DNA from: Caenibius tardaugens NBRC 16725
GTDB taxonomy: Bacteria > Pseudomonadota > Alphaproteobacteria > Sphingomonadales > Sphingomonadaceae
Length of the DNA stretch: 64,000 nt
Assembly: GCF_003860345.1 (NCBI RefSeq)
Contig: NZ_CP034179.1
Span: 1,906,001 to 1,970,000, forward strand
Direction: 5' to 3'
The notes under the pieces are model-generated. The model did no database searches. It saw only the letters and a program-made list of their open reading frames with translations, and was not told the origin of the DNA. This document shows positions 19,578 through 27,830 of this stretch, piece by piece. A program made the translations under genes and the position numbers. The stretch's first letter is position 1; every line of letters starts with the position of its first letter.

Positions 19578-20063
19578 ATGTCTTCTTATAATGTACAGAC
19601 AGGGTGTTCACCGATATTCTCATGACGCCGCATGCTGTCTGGCAAGGAAGTGCATATTAAAAGCCCACCAGACCGGCAGCGTGACGCAAGGCCCGCCGCC
19701 CTGAGCGAGACCCTGAACAAGCCGGTTGCGCAGCGGTGCCTATGAGCCCGGCAATGTGCGGATTTGGCTCGCAGCCATAGCTCAGCAACTGACGCGCAAC
19801 GGCGCCTGATGGCGCAGTCGCGACCATCAAAACTCTATCGGTTAGTCATCTCCGGGCAACTGCCCATCCAGTGGCAGTCTTCTACCGGCGCGAAGCTGCG
19901 GGCGGTGACAGAGCAGCCAGATGGGCGGTCGCGTGAAAACAGCGCCATGGTGATACCGATCGTCAGTGCCGCCAGAGTTCTCCCGATCCGATGCACCGAC
20001 ACGCATCCCTGCGGCCTCTCCCGAACGCTTGATCTGGACCCGGCATCCCGCCTTCCCGCAACA
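19578..20063. other. Non-coding stretch between parB and the DUF736 leader
   Basis: About 490 bases with no gene I can support. Open frames on both strands lack start signals and family-like sequence. It may contain the promoter of the DUF736 gene and decayed element sequence. Confidence 0.5.
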
Positions 20064-20244
20064 GCGCCGGGCGGCTTTTTTCCGCCGCCGGTAAACCGGC
20101 TTTGCAGCGCGAGACAAAAATGCCGCCCGGCGCCGTCTTCCACTTTCGTTCCAGCCCTGCGGGTGCGCGATCGGTCTGACCGGTCCGGACAACAAGCATC
20201 GAGGCCGCGACAGGCGCGGTCGCCGAGCACGAAAGGATTGGAAC
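20064..20244 (+). promoter_or_regulatory. Structured 5' leader of the first DUF736 gene
   Basis: GCGCCGGGCGGC (20064-20075) is perfectly complementary to GCCGCCCGGCGC (20122-20133). The segment shared with the parB leader follows (CGTCTTCC, then TTCCAGCCCTGCGGGTGC near 20149-20166), then a second hairpin with GGTCTGACCGGTCC. The whole leader resembles the parB leader in its parts but not in their order. A GAAAGGATTGG ribosome-binding region precedes ATG 20245. Confidence 0.5.
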
Positions 20245-20547
20245 ATGGCTATCATCGGCACTTTCACCACCAGCGACGCAGGCTTCACTGGCACGCTGCG
20301 TACCCTGACACTCACCGTCCCCGTCGCAGTACGCCGTGTTGAGAAGGACAGCGACAAGGCTCCCGACTTCCGTGTTTACCGGACCGATGACGGTTATGAG
20401 TTCGGTGCGGCCTGGCAGAAGATCAGCCGCGAGGATCGGCCCTACGCCTCGGTGAAGCTGGATGATCCCAGCCTGCCCGCACCGATCTACGCCAGCCTGA
20501 TCGAAAGCGATGTGGCTGGCCAGTTCAACCTCATCTGGTCGCGATAG
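20245..20547 (+). CDS. DUF736 family protein (copy 1)
   Basis: A 100-residue protein of the DUF736 family, small single-domain proteins almost confined to conjugative plasmids and ICEs. Diagnostic pattern: MAIIGTFTTSDAGFTGTLRTL, then KAPDFRVYRTDDGYEFGAAWQK and YASVKLDDPSLPAPIYASL. The function is unknown. A second, diverged copy lies at 40219 in the transfer region. It is preceded by a long structured leader and followed by a perfect hairpin. Confidence 0.9.
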   Translation: MAIIGTFTTSDAGFTGTLRTLTLTVPVAVRRVEKDSDKAPDFRVYRTDDGYEFGAAWQKISREDRPYASVKLDDPSLPAPIYASLIESDVAGQFNLIWSR

Positions 20548-20554
20548 CAGGATA

Positions 20555-20579
20555 GTGCCCCGTCCATTGGGCGGGGCAC
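20555..20579 (+). terminator. Hairpin after DUF736 copy 1
   Basis: GTGCCCCG (20555-20562) pairs perfectly with CGGGGCAC (20572-20579), starting eight bases after the stop codon. There is no T-run downstream, so it may be a weak terminator or an mRNA-stabilising hairpin. Confidence 0.5.
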
Positions 20580-20985
20580 GCCTAGATTGGCTGTGATAGT
20601 TCGACAGTCCCGAAAGGCAGCTTCACAGTCTCGAAAACGGGATAGCGGACAGTCGAATGCGTTGGTGTAGTCTTCCGGGTCCGACCGATACCCGACGCTC
20701 AGCGTCAGATTTTCGATCCCAGCAGCAGACGTTCCGCTTTTCCGACAGATGTCGACCAGACCCGCTCGTTCGCAAAACAACCTCCAGATGGCCGCAAGCG
20801 ATATAAGCGGCTGTAGGGCTCGTACCTAGCGGACGCCCCTCGATGATGCTCTGGGAATATGATCTCTTTGCCCGCTGATCCGCGGGCGCGGGGCGCGGTG
20901 ATCCAGCCCCAGATTGAGCAACGAACACCGTTCCGCTAAATCATTCTCAAGCCTTTCGACCTCGGAAGTTGCCCGGAATTTGCAC
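20580..20985. other. Non-coding junction between ICE backbone and cargo 1
   Basis: About 400 bases with no supported gene. Minus-strand frames here have no recognisable features. The left edge of the first cargo block probably lies in this stretch. Confidence 0.5.
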
Positions 20986-22053
20986 ATGGACTTTAAGAAA
21001 AGCCCGTTTCACGAAACCTATATTCGCGCAGCCGGAGCTGTCGCCTATGTTGCCGTTGTGGATTCAAAGGGCGATGAGGGCATCGGCTCCTGCTTCCACA
21101 TCGGTAACGGGATATTCGTCACCGCGCGCCATGTCGTCGAAGGCCTGACAATCAAGGAAGTCGCAACTACCAAGTCTGCCTACCCGAAGGAGGAAGCCAA
21201 CTCCGCCTCGATCGCCCCGTGCCGGCTGACAATCGTAGAAGGCCCACATTTCGGGCCCGAGAACATCGACGTCGCCGTCTTCCGCGTCGATGTCGGTAAC
21301 ACGCCACTGCCAGCGATCTCAGTGAGCCAGCACACCGAGTATGACCTCGAGGAGCACGATCTCGTCCTCGCCGACATCCTCATCCTCGGATACCCGCCGA
21401 TCCCGTACACGACCATTCCTGTGCAGGTCGCGACGCTGGGGCAAATCAACGCGGTCGTGCGCGTCCGACATTCACCTGCGAGCCACTTCATCGCCTCCAC
21501 CATGGCGCGCGGGGGCTTCAGCGGCGGCGTCGCGCTCGACCGCTCCGGTATCGCGCTGGCGCTCGTCACGGAAAGCCTCGGTACAGACAAATCGCTGGTC
21601 GAGACCGGCTATAACAGCCTGCTTTCCATCACGCCGGCGGTAGATCTTGCCGCGGAAAAGTACGGCTTCAGTCTGAGCTATGGCGAGCCCGGACGATACT
21701 CTGAGACGCTCGTGGCGATGCGCTTTTCAAAGCATGAAACCACCAGCCTCAGCTCCTATGTCTACGACGCACACATTTATGTGATGGATGATAATCGCGA
21801 CGTCTTCGTGGAAATGACATGCAACGACGATGGCGTCCTGCAAGCGGCGCTCGACGCCTTCGCCGCCATCGTCTCACCGCGTGTTCATAAGCGCGAAACC
21901 GGTCTCGTCTGGTTCACACCGGCCGACAATCCTGCGCCGGCTAAGCTGATCGCGGCAGCTCATTCCGCCCGCGCTCAGTTCTTGGCGTCGCGCTATCTCG
22001 AGGTAGCCACCGAGCACAGCAATTGGCAACTCGATACTTGGCGGGGCGATTGA
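20986..22053 (+). CDS. Trypsin-like serine protease with C-terminal extension
   Basis: A 355-residue protein whose N-terminal ~210 residues are a chymotrypsin-fold (S1/HtrA-like) protease. The catalytic His49 is in GIFVTARHVVEG, Asp95 in ENIDVAVFRVD, and Ser179 in MARGGFSGGVALD, so the triad is intact. No signal peptide is seen, so it is probably cytoplasmic. The last ~140 residues show no PDZ or known domain. A TTG start at 20914 would add 24 residues, but the ATG at 20986 starts close to the fold. Cytoplasmic trypsin-like proteases in islands often serve as effectors in conflict systems; that role here is inference. Confidence 0.75.
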   Translation: MDFKKSPFHETYIRAAGAVAYVAVVDSKGDEGIGSCFHIGNGIFVTARHVVEGLTIKEVATTKSAYPKEEANSASIAPCRLTIVEGPHFGPENIDVAVFRVDVGNTPLPAISVSQHTEYDLEEHDLVLADILILGYPPIPYTTIPVQVATLGQINAVVRVRHSPASHFIASTMARGGFSGGVALDRSGIALALVTESLGTDKSLVETGYNSLLSITPAVDLAAEKYGFSLSYGEPGRYSETLVAMRFSKHETTSLSSYVYDAHIYVMDDNRDVFVEMTCNDDGVLQAALDAFAAIVSPRVHKRETGLVWFTPADNPAPAKLIAAAHSARAQFLASRYLEVATEHSNWQLDTWRGD

Positions 22054-22220
22054 ATCAAAAGTTCGTCCGCCTTGGCTGCCCAGAGGGCGGTGCCCGATCC
22101 GATGACCAAGCAACTACCCGCGATTTTCCCGGCGCCGGTATCAGCGCCAACATAGCGCGCAAAGCGGGCATCCCTGTCTGGCGCTTCGGTGACGGCTGAC
22201 TGGACGTCGCGCCACCGTTC

Positions 22221-22940
22221 ATGAACATGGGATCCATGGACAATGACGATGTCGCCCTCAAATGGGACCATGAGGCGAGCCGGGCAAGCGCCGGAGCCGC
22301 GCTCGCGCAGATCGCGGCGGCAAGGCCGCAAGCGCTCGACGCGCGTCGCACCGCGCGCCGCTCCAAGCTGCCGTTCAAGGCAACGCTTTATAGTGACAGC
22401 CTGCTCTGGCGGATAGAGGAATTGGGACGATCCGCACTCGACGCCTATGATCGGGACGACCATGTCGCCGGTATCGTCCTCACCCGAGCGACGATCGAGA
22501 CGGTCGCCGCCCTCAACAGCCTCCACCGTTTGGTTACCCGCTATGAAGGCGGTGATATCGAGACGCTGGATGCGACGCTGATGAGCATGCTGATGGGCTC
22601 GCGCGTCCGTGACGACCGGCCCGACGCCATCAACATTCTGAACGCCGTCGACAGGCTCACGAAGACGCTGCCGGCATTCCGCGCGCTCTATGATCAGCTG
22701 AGCGAATATGCCCATCCCAATGACGCAGGGACCGCATCCTCGTTCGCAGTGCTCGACATTGTCCGGCTCGGCGCGACCTTCACGCCGCGCGGTGAGCAAT
22801 ATGCGCGCCGCGCCTGGCTTCTGATCGAGTGCCTCGCGACTTCGCTCATGCTCGTCATGCCGCTCTATGCGGAGCTAAGCACCGCAGCCCCGAATTTCGC
22901 GCGGCTTTGCGACAGCGATGTCGCAGACGATGACGCTTAG
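22221..22940 (+). CDS. Uncharacterised helical protein
   Basis: A 239-residue mostly alpha-helical protein; I do not recognise the family with confidence. RIEELGRSALDAYDRDDHVAGIVLTRATIETVAALNSL and FRALYDQLSEYAHPN resemble the helical DUF5677-like proteins of unknown function. There is one hydrophobic segment near the C-terminus (LLIECLATSLMLVMPLY). The start could be the Met at 22221, 22227 or 22236. It lies 167 bases after the protease gene on the same strand and may be its partner. Its end overlaps the convergent next gene by four bases. Confidence 0.6.
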   Translation: MNMGSMDNDDVALKWDHEASRASAGAALAQIAAARPQALDARRTARRSKLPFKATLYSDSLLWRIEELGRSALDAYDRDDHVAGIVLTRATIETVAALNSLHRLVTRYEGGDIETLDATLMSMLMGSRVRDDRPDAINILNAVDRLTKTLPAFRALYDQLSEYAHPNDAGTASSFAVLDIVRLGATFTPRGEQYARRAWLLIECLATSLMLVMPLYAELSTAAPNFARLCDSDVADDDA

Positions 22941-23758
22941 AAATGAGCGAGCATGGCCTTGGCCAGCGCGAAAAGGTCATGCGCCAGGTCGCCGAATAGA
23001 GTGAGCGCGCCGGCCCATGTAATAGCCTTGATGCCGTTCTTGATGAGCTCGTCGACCGCCAGATCGCCTTTCTTGGCGAGCCATAGGCCGAGTTTCTTGC
23101 CCCATTGCTCGAATCGACGAGACTGGGTGGCAAGCACGGCGGCGTCGGGGTCAGCCTCAGCCAGTTCCGTACGCGTCTCGGCAATTGCCGCTTTGATCTC
23201 CGCCACTTCCTCGTCGCCGTATGGCGGCAGACCAATCTCTTCCGGCGGCGCATTGTGGCCAATATTGCCCGGCTGCCCAGGCATTGCCGCGATCGCCGCT
23301 TCAAGCTGGTCGAGACGATCCAGGATGCGGCCCGTCAACTCCACGCGCGTCGCTTCGGGCTCTTCGTCAGGTTCGCTGTCCGGATGCTCATAGAAGTCGC
23401 CGTGCGAGGTTGGCGCCCATTCGACTGTGCCGTCGCGCTCGATATGCTCGACCGCCGCCATGATGGTCGCTTCGTCGAACCGGTGTGAAAACTCGCCGTG
23501 GAGGACATCGCTTGCTTCGAACGGGCCACCCCACGGAAAGATGAAGCTCTGCTCCTCGCTGTCGCGAGGCATCTCGGCTTGCGGATCTTCGAACTGCTCG
23601 AAGAACCACGTTTCCATGGCCTCTATGGCGTTAGCTCGTGCCTGCGCCGCTTTCTCTTCTTCTTCCCGCTTTTCGTCCTCGATCGATTCCCAATAGTGGC
23701 GCTCCTCCTCAGCGTCCTCCCACCGTTTCCTTCGCCGATCGTCATCTTCATCCCGCAT
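22937..23758 (-). CDS. Uncharacterised protein with charged N-terminal coiled coil and C-terminal hydrophobic helix
   Basis: A 273-residue protein. Residues 1-50 are extremely charged (RDEDDDRRRKRWEDAEEERHY), probably a coiled coil. A GNIGHNAPPEE motif near residue 165 is a short sequence I associate with several uncharacterised alphaproteobacterial proteins. It precedes a helical region (ADPDAAVLATQSRRFEQWGKKLGLWLAKKG) and a hydrophobic C-terminal helix (GALTLFGDLAHDLFALAKAML) that may insert in membranes. No function can be assigned. It is divergent from the small gene at 23757. Confidence 0.65.
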   Translation of the reverse strand: MRDEDDDRRRKRWEDAEEERHYWESIEDEKREEEEKAAQARANAIEAMETWFFEQFEDPQAEMPRDSEEQSFIFPWGGPFEASDVLHGEFSHRFDEATIMAAVEHIERDGTVEWAPTSHGDFYEHPDSEPDEEPEATRVELTGRILDRLDQLEAAIAAMPGQPGNIGHNAPPEEIGLPPYGDEEVAEIKAAIAETRTELAEADPDAAVLATQSRRFEQWGKKLGLWLAKKGDLAVDELIKNGIKAITWAGALTLFGDLAHDLFALAKAMLAHF

Positions 23759-24023
23759 GGACCCAACCTATGCGAAGGGACTTGCTCGACCAAGCCCCAC
23801 ATTGACTTTGGAACAAATTGAGAACATTATTGAGCGGCTGTTGAGCACGCTACGTCTCGTATCGCGGCACCTGGAGCAGCGCGCGGACGTTTCACTTGCC
23901 TTGGCACGTCCTTGGCTTCACATCTGTCAAGCCGAGGCTGGCACCGAGGGGAAGGATAAGCCCGGATGGGACACATATATTCAACCGACGCAAGGGCCGC
24001 ATGAGCATGCGTCTCGCCCTTAA
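23757..24023 (+). CDS. Small uncharacterised protein upstream of the DprA operon
   Basis: A possible 88-residue protein with a central helix (LEQIENIIERLLSTLRLVSRHLEQR). It overlaps the divergent gene start by two bases and the first DprA-like gene by 23 bases, so it would be the first gene of that operon. No family was recognised. It may be only a leader with a chance frame; support is the tight spacing and a plausible helical composition. Confidence 0.35.
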   Translation: MDPTYAKGLARPSPTLTLEQIENIIERLLSTLRLVSRHLEQRADVSLALARPWLHICQAEAGTEGKDKPGWDTYIQPTQGPHEHASRP

Positions 24024-24894
24024 CGATTCAGGACCAGCGCTGGCGCCAATCTCGCCGCGCCGAGAGCTCGGCGCCTATGAGGCCCTGTGGCTGGAAAAGG
24101 GCGCGACCTTCAAAACCCTGGCCGATCGCTTTGCGCTCGATGCCGAAGCGCTTCCGTCCGACTTCGTGCCCGCCAAGCTTGCCGAGCAGTGCGCGGCCGA
24201 GGTGATGGCAAAGCTCAAGAAGGCCGGTGTCCATCAGTTTGGCGTCCGCATCCATCATGCCGGCGACTATCCCGCAAAGCTGCGCGACGCGCGCCACCCA
24301 GTCGAGCTTCTCTATTATCGCGGCGCCTGGGAGATCACCGAAACCCGGTGCGTGGCCGTCGTCGGCAGCCGCGAGGCCTCGCCCGACGGTATCCGTCGCG
24401 CCGAGCGGCTTGCGCGCGAACTCGTCGATCGCGATTTCACGGTCGTCTCTGGCCTTGCCAAGGGCGTCGATTCGGCCGCCCATCGAGGCGCGATCGCGCG
24501 CGGCGGACGCACCATTTCCGTGGTCGGGACGCCGCTTGGATCCTGCTACCCCAAGGAGAATGCCGATCTGCAAGAGGAGATCGCCCGCGATCATCTGCTG
24601 ATCTCGCAGGTGCCGGCTCTTCGCTACGCCAAGCAGGCACCGCAGCATAACCGGCTTTTCTTCCCCGAGCGCAATGTCACTATGAGCGCTCTCACCGAGG
24701 GCACGATCATCGTCGAGGCTGGCGATACGTCGGGCACGCTGACCCAGGCGCGCGCCGCGCTCCATCAGGGCCGCAAGCTCTTCATTCTCGACAATTGCTT
24801 CCAGCGGACGGACATCACGTGGCCAGCCCGCTTCGAAGCCGAAGGTGCAGTGCGCGTGAAGACGCCCGACGACATCTGGAGCGCCCTTGGTTGA
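24001..24894 (+). CDS. DprA-like Rossmann (SLOG) protein 1
   Basis: A 297-residue protein with a DprA/Smf-type Rossmann domain: CVAVVGSREASPDG (117-130), VVSGLAKGVDSAAHRGA (148-164), VVGTPLGSCYPKEN (174-187), FFPERNVTMSALTEGTIIVEA (220-240) and SGTLTQARAA (244-253). True DprA loads RecA on transforming DNA. This protein lacks the C-terminal winged helix of DprA, and the usual NRIIAGLS is altered to NVTMSALT. It starts a four-gene cassette; its stop overlaps the next start by eight bases. A nucleotide- or DNA-sensing role is inferred from the fold. Confidence 0.85.
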   Translation: MSMRLALNDSGPALAPISPRRELGAYEALWLEKGATFKTLADRFALDAEALPSDFVPAKLAEQCAAEVMAKLKKAGVHQFGVRIHHAGDYPAKLRDARHPVELLYYRGAWEITETRCVAVVGSREASPDGIRRAERLARELVDRDFTVVSGLAKGVDSAAHRGAIARGGRTISVVGTPLGSCYPKENADLQEEIARDHLLISQVPALRYAKQAPQHNRLFFPERNVTMSALTEGTIIVEAGDTSGTLTQARAALHQGRKLFILDNCFQRTDITWPARFEAEGAVRVKTPDDIWSALG

Positions 24895-25540
24895 CGGTGT
24901 CCGGCTCTCGCAGATCGATGAGACGAGCCGCGGGGATCATTATCACCTGACGGCCGAGGATCGGTGCTACTATCTCTACGAATATACCTCGCACCGCGAC
25001 TATTCCTTCAGCGCCACCAACCAGCTGATCAGCAATCTCAAGAAGAAACCCAGCCAAGGGGACCAGCCCCATTATTGGTACAAGGGCCAAGCGATCGGCA
25101 CGTGCGGCCGCGCGCTCGGCGTCGCGCTTAACCCGGCGTGGCTCGGCAATGCCACCCTCGTGCCCGTGCCCGGGTCGAAGGCAACAGATCACCCGGAATA
25201 TGATGATCGCATGGAGCGTATCTGCCGGCTGATGCGCCAGCCTGCGCCCGACGTGCGCGCGCTCGTCCGTCAGGCTGCCTCGACCACCGCGTCGCACGAA
25301 GCGGGACAAGGTGACCGCGTCACCGTCGAAGACCTGCTTGACCTCTACTCGATCGACGAAACCATTGCCGCCCCGGCACCGCAGGCAATCGGTATCGTCG
25401 ACGATGTCCTGACAGCCGGAACCCATTACCGGGCCATGCACACCGTGCTTGCGGCCCGATTCCCGAATGTTCCCATCATCGGCCTCTTCGTTGCGCGGCG
25501 GGTCTTTCCCGACGATCCACTTGCCTTCGGAGGCCTGTGA
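24887..25540 (+). CDS. ComF-type phosphoribosyltransferase-like protein
   Basis: A 217-residue protein with the type I PRTase PRPP-binding loop VDDVLTAGTHY (171-181) and a ComF-like TLVPVPGSKATDHPEYDDRM (90-109) substrate-loop region. There is no N-terminal zinc finger as in ComF. The start is a TTG at 24887 inside the end of the DprA-like gene; no in-frame ATG exists nearby. Its stop overlaps the GTG start of the second DprA-like gene. Enzymatic activity on a nucleobase, nucleotide or protein is unknown. Confidence 0.82.
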   Translation: MVDGVRLSQIDETSRGDHYHLTAEDRCYYLYEYTSHRDYSFSATNQLISNLKKKPSQGDQPHYWYKGQAIGTCGRALGVALNPAWLGNATLVPVPGSKATDHPEYDDRMERICRLMRQPAPDVRALVRQAASTTASHEAGQGDRVTVEDLLDLYSIDETIAAPAPQAIGIVDDVLTAGTHYRAMHTVLAARFPNVPIIGLFVARRVFPDDPLAFGGL

Positions 25541-26580
25541 GCATGGATCGGCCAAGCCACGACGGATCGCCAGACCGTGTCAGCGACGTCCATGCGGCGA
25601 CCGCGCTCACCCCGCCGAGCGCGGGTACGATCGACGAGGAGCGTGCCTTTCTCGCTCTCGCGACGGTGCGGGGCATTGGTCAGAAAACCCTGTTCGCCAT
25701 GGCCGACGACAAAAGATCGTTCAGCGATGCGCTCGAATATGGGCCAGAGGCGTCCAACCCGGCAGGCAGCGACGGCAAGTCCATCTCAGAGCGGCACTGG
25801 TCGCGGGTTCGCGGGCATGCGCTTGAACAGGGTGACCGCCTGGCCAAGCATCTCGAAGCGCTCGGCATCGGTCTGCTCTTTCGGGGCTCCCCCGGCTTTC
25901 CCTCCGCCTTGCTCGACCTTGAACGCCCGCCGCACTGGCTTTTCGTGCAGGGCAGCGTCGAGCGCCTTGCCGAGCCGTCCATTGCGATCGTCGGTACCCG
26001 CAAGCCCAGCGCCGACGGCTTCTTCCTGTCACGCTATGTGGGCGCTTGTCTCGGCGAATGGGGTGTACCGACCGTCAGTGGCCTCGCGGCCGGCATCGAT
26101 CAGCTGGCGCATGAACACTCGCTACGCGCTGGCGTGCCGACGATCGCGGTGCTGGGCACCGGCATGCTCGAAGACTATCCCAAGGGCTCAGGTCGACTGC
26201 GCGATCATATTCTGGCGACTGGCGGCGCGATCGTCAGCGAGTATCTACCAACAGCGTCCTACAGCGCCGAGAATTTCGTCCAGCGCAACCGGCTCCAGGC
26301 GGCGCTCGGCCGGATCCTGATCCCAGCCGAATGGAATCGCCGCAGCGGCACGGCCCATACGGTCCGCTTCGCGACCGCGCTCGGGCGGCCTATTGCCTGC
26401 CTGCGGTTGCCTGAGTGGCCGGACGAGCGCGTGGTGCTGGAGCGCGGCATGGGGCTTCCGACCGGCGAAATTTTCACCATACCGCACGACCAGGGACGGT
26501 TCGACGCCTTCGTCCGGTCGGCGATCGGCAAGTCTTCACCTGCCCAGTTGGGTCAACTTTCGCTATTTGGGGATAGCTAG
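25537..26580 (+). CDS. DprA-like Rossmann (SLOG) protein 2
   Basis: A 347-residue protein, more complete than the first paralogue. A helix-hairpin-helix-like N-terminus (LALATVRGIGQKTLFAM, 39-55) is followed by a DprA Rossmann domain with SIAIVGTRKPSADG (148-161), TVSGLAAGIDQLAHEHSL (179-196), AVLGTGMLEDYPKG (204-217), NRLQAALGRILIPAEW (251-266) and SGTAHTVRFA (270-279). The C-terminus ends QLGQLSLFGDS. GTG start overlapping the previous stop (GTGA); an ATG two codons on is possible. Two diverged DprA paralogues in one operon argue against a plain transformation role. Confidence 0.85.
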   Translation: MSMDRPSHDGSPDRVSDVHAATALTPPSAGTIDEERAFLALATVRGIGQKTLFAMADDKRSFSDALEYGPEASNPAGSDGKSISERHWSRVRGHALEQGDRLAKHLEALGIGLLFRGSPGFPSALLDLERPPHWLFVQGSVERLAEPSIAIVGTRKPSADGFFLSRYVGACLGEWGVPTVSGLAAGIDQLAHEHSLRAGVPTIAVLGTGMLEDYPKGSGRLRDHILATGGAIVSEYLPTASYSAENFVQRNRLQAALGRILIPAEWNRRSGTAHTVRFATALGRPIACLRLPEWPDERVVLERGMGLPTGEIFTIPHDQGRFDAFVRSAIGKSSPAQLGQLSLFGDS

Positions 26581-26582
26581 CC

Positions 26583-27830
26583 GTGCTCAAGGGGGCGATC
26601 TTTTCGCTGCACGATGTGCTCGTGACCAAGGGCACGATCAACGCGCCGCTGTTTGAGGAAACGCTGCGGCTGCTGCGCTATCTCAAGGCGCGGGGTGTCG
26701 AGCCGGTTTTCATTGGCAACCATGACTGGACGGTCACCAGTCCCGGCCAGTCGAAGCCGTTCCGGACCCTGCTCGAAGAGCGGCTCGGTCCGATCAGCTA
26801 TTATATCGGCGGCCAAAACGGGATGCCGTATAAGCCACGCGCCGATTCCACCGCGCATATCCTCTCCGAAAAGGGCTGGCAGCGGAATGAGGTCCTCTAT
26901 GTCGGCAACACCACCGACGATATGAAGACCGCTGCCAATGGCGGCCTGATGTTTGTGAACGTCATGTGGCACGGAGTGGCGAGCCCCTACGGCTTTCAAT
27001 TCGACTCTCCACGCGACGTCGCGCGCTTCGTCGATTGCATCTGTCTGGGCCTCGACGGCTGGTTCTGGGCGCTCGAACAGGGCGATCTGCGGGTCTATGC
27101 GCTCGCGCCTTTCACAACGCTCTCGCCGCGCTACGCACAAGCGCATGCCTATTCTGAAAACGCGAAGGCGACCTCGAAACACGGGGCCGGCGATGCGAAT
27201 TTCTGGGGCCGTCTGCTCGCGGCGCGCATCTATTTTTCAGGTCTCGCTGACGAGATCGACTATATCACCGCCTATCCCGGGCACGCGCCGACTTCCAACG
27301 CGACGGTGATCAGTGAGGCGCTCAACATCCTGGGGCAGTCACTGCGCAAGAGCTATCTGCCCGACCTCATTCTCCGTCACACCAAAGCGGTGAAATCGCA
27401 GACCGCGCGGGCCTCAGGGGGAAGCGTGGGCCTCGACAATCAGCTCAACACGATCCGGCTCAACCCGGCGCCGGTCCGCGGCGTGGGCGGCAAACCCTAT
27501 AAGTCGCCGCCCGCGCGCGGCGGCAAGCGTGTCCTCGTTATCGATGATATCTGCACCGAGGGTAACAGCTTCGAGGGTGCGCGGGCCTATCTGAGGGCCG
27601 CAGGAGCGCAAACGGTCTGCGTGAGCTGGCTCAAGACGATCAATAAGGACTACCGCGCCGTGTCACCAGCCTTCGGCCCGTTCAATCCCTACATCGCGCA
27701 AACCTTCCCGACACCGATCGCGACCACAACACACTGGTATTCGAGCGCGATCAGCTCGCATGCTGCGCCGACTGACCTCGCCGACGTCTATAATCGCTAC
27801 TTCAGCTGGGCTTGGCCCGCCGATATATGA
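26583..27830 (+). CDS. Degenerate HAD-like domain fused to phosphoribosyltransferase
   Basis: A 415-residue two-domain protein. Residues 1-160 are HAD-like: motif III region GMPYKPRADSTAHIL (80-94) and motif IV VLYVGNTTDDMKTAANGG (104-121) are clear. Motif I reads AIFSLHDVLV, where the nucleophile Asp and second Asp of DxD are Ser and His, so phosphatase activity is doubtful. Residues ~200-415 are a PRTase domain with ITAYPGHAPTSN (229-240) and the PRPP loop VIDDICTEGNSF (319-330). GTG start two bases after the previous stop. It is the last gene of the cassette. Confidence 0.8.
   Translation: MLKGAIFSLHDVLVTKGTINAPLFEETLRLLRYLKARGVEPVFIGNHDWTVTSPGQSKPFRTLLEERLGPISYYIGGQNGMPYKPRADSTAHILSEKGWQRNEVLYVGNTTDDMKTAANGGLMFVNVMWHGVASPYGFQFDSPRDVARFVDCICLGLDGWFWALEQGDLRVYALAPFTTLSPRYAQAHAYSENAKATSKHGAGDANFWGRLLAARIYFSGLADEIDYITAYPGHAPTSNATVISEALNILGQSLRKSYLPDLILRHTKAVKSQTARASGGSVGLDNQLNTIRLNPAPVRGVGGKPYKSPPARGGKRVLVIDDICTEGNSFEGARAYLRAAGAQTVCVSWLKTINKDYRAVSPAFGPFNPYIAQTFPTPIATTTHWYSSAISSHAAPTDLADVYNRYFSWAWPADI

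Noticed and set aside
19764-20342. 192-codon plus-strand frame between parB and DUF736
   Set aside because: No domain-like sequence, it overlaps the structured leader and the true DUF736 start, and it has no ribosome-binding site.
20487-20928. Two minus-strand frames downstream of DUF736
   Set aside because: They overlap the DUF736 end and its hairpin, have no recognisable features and look like low-value intergenic translation.
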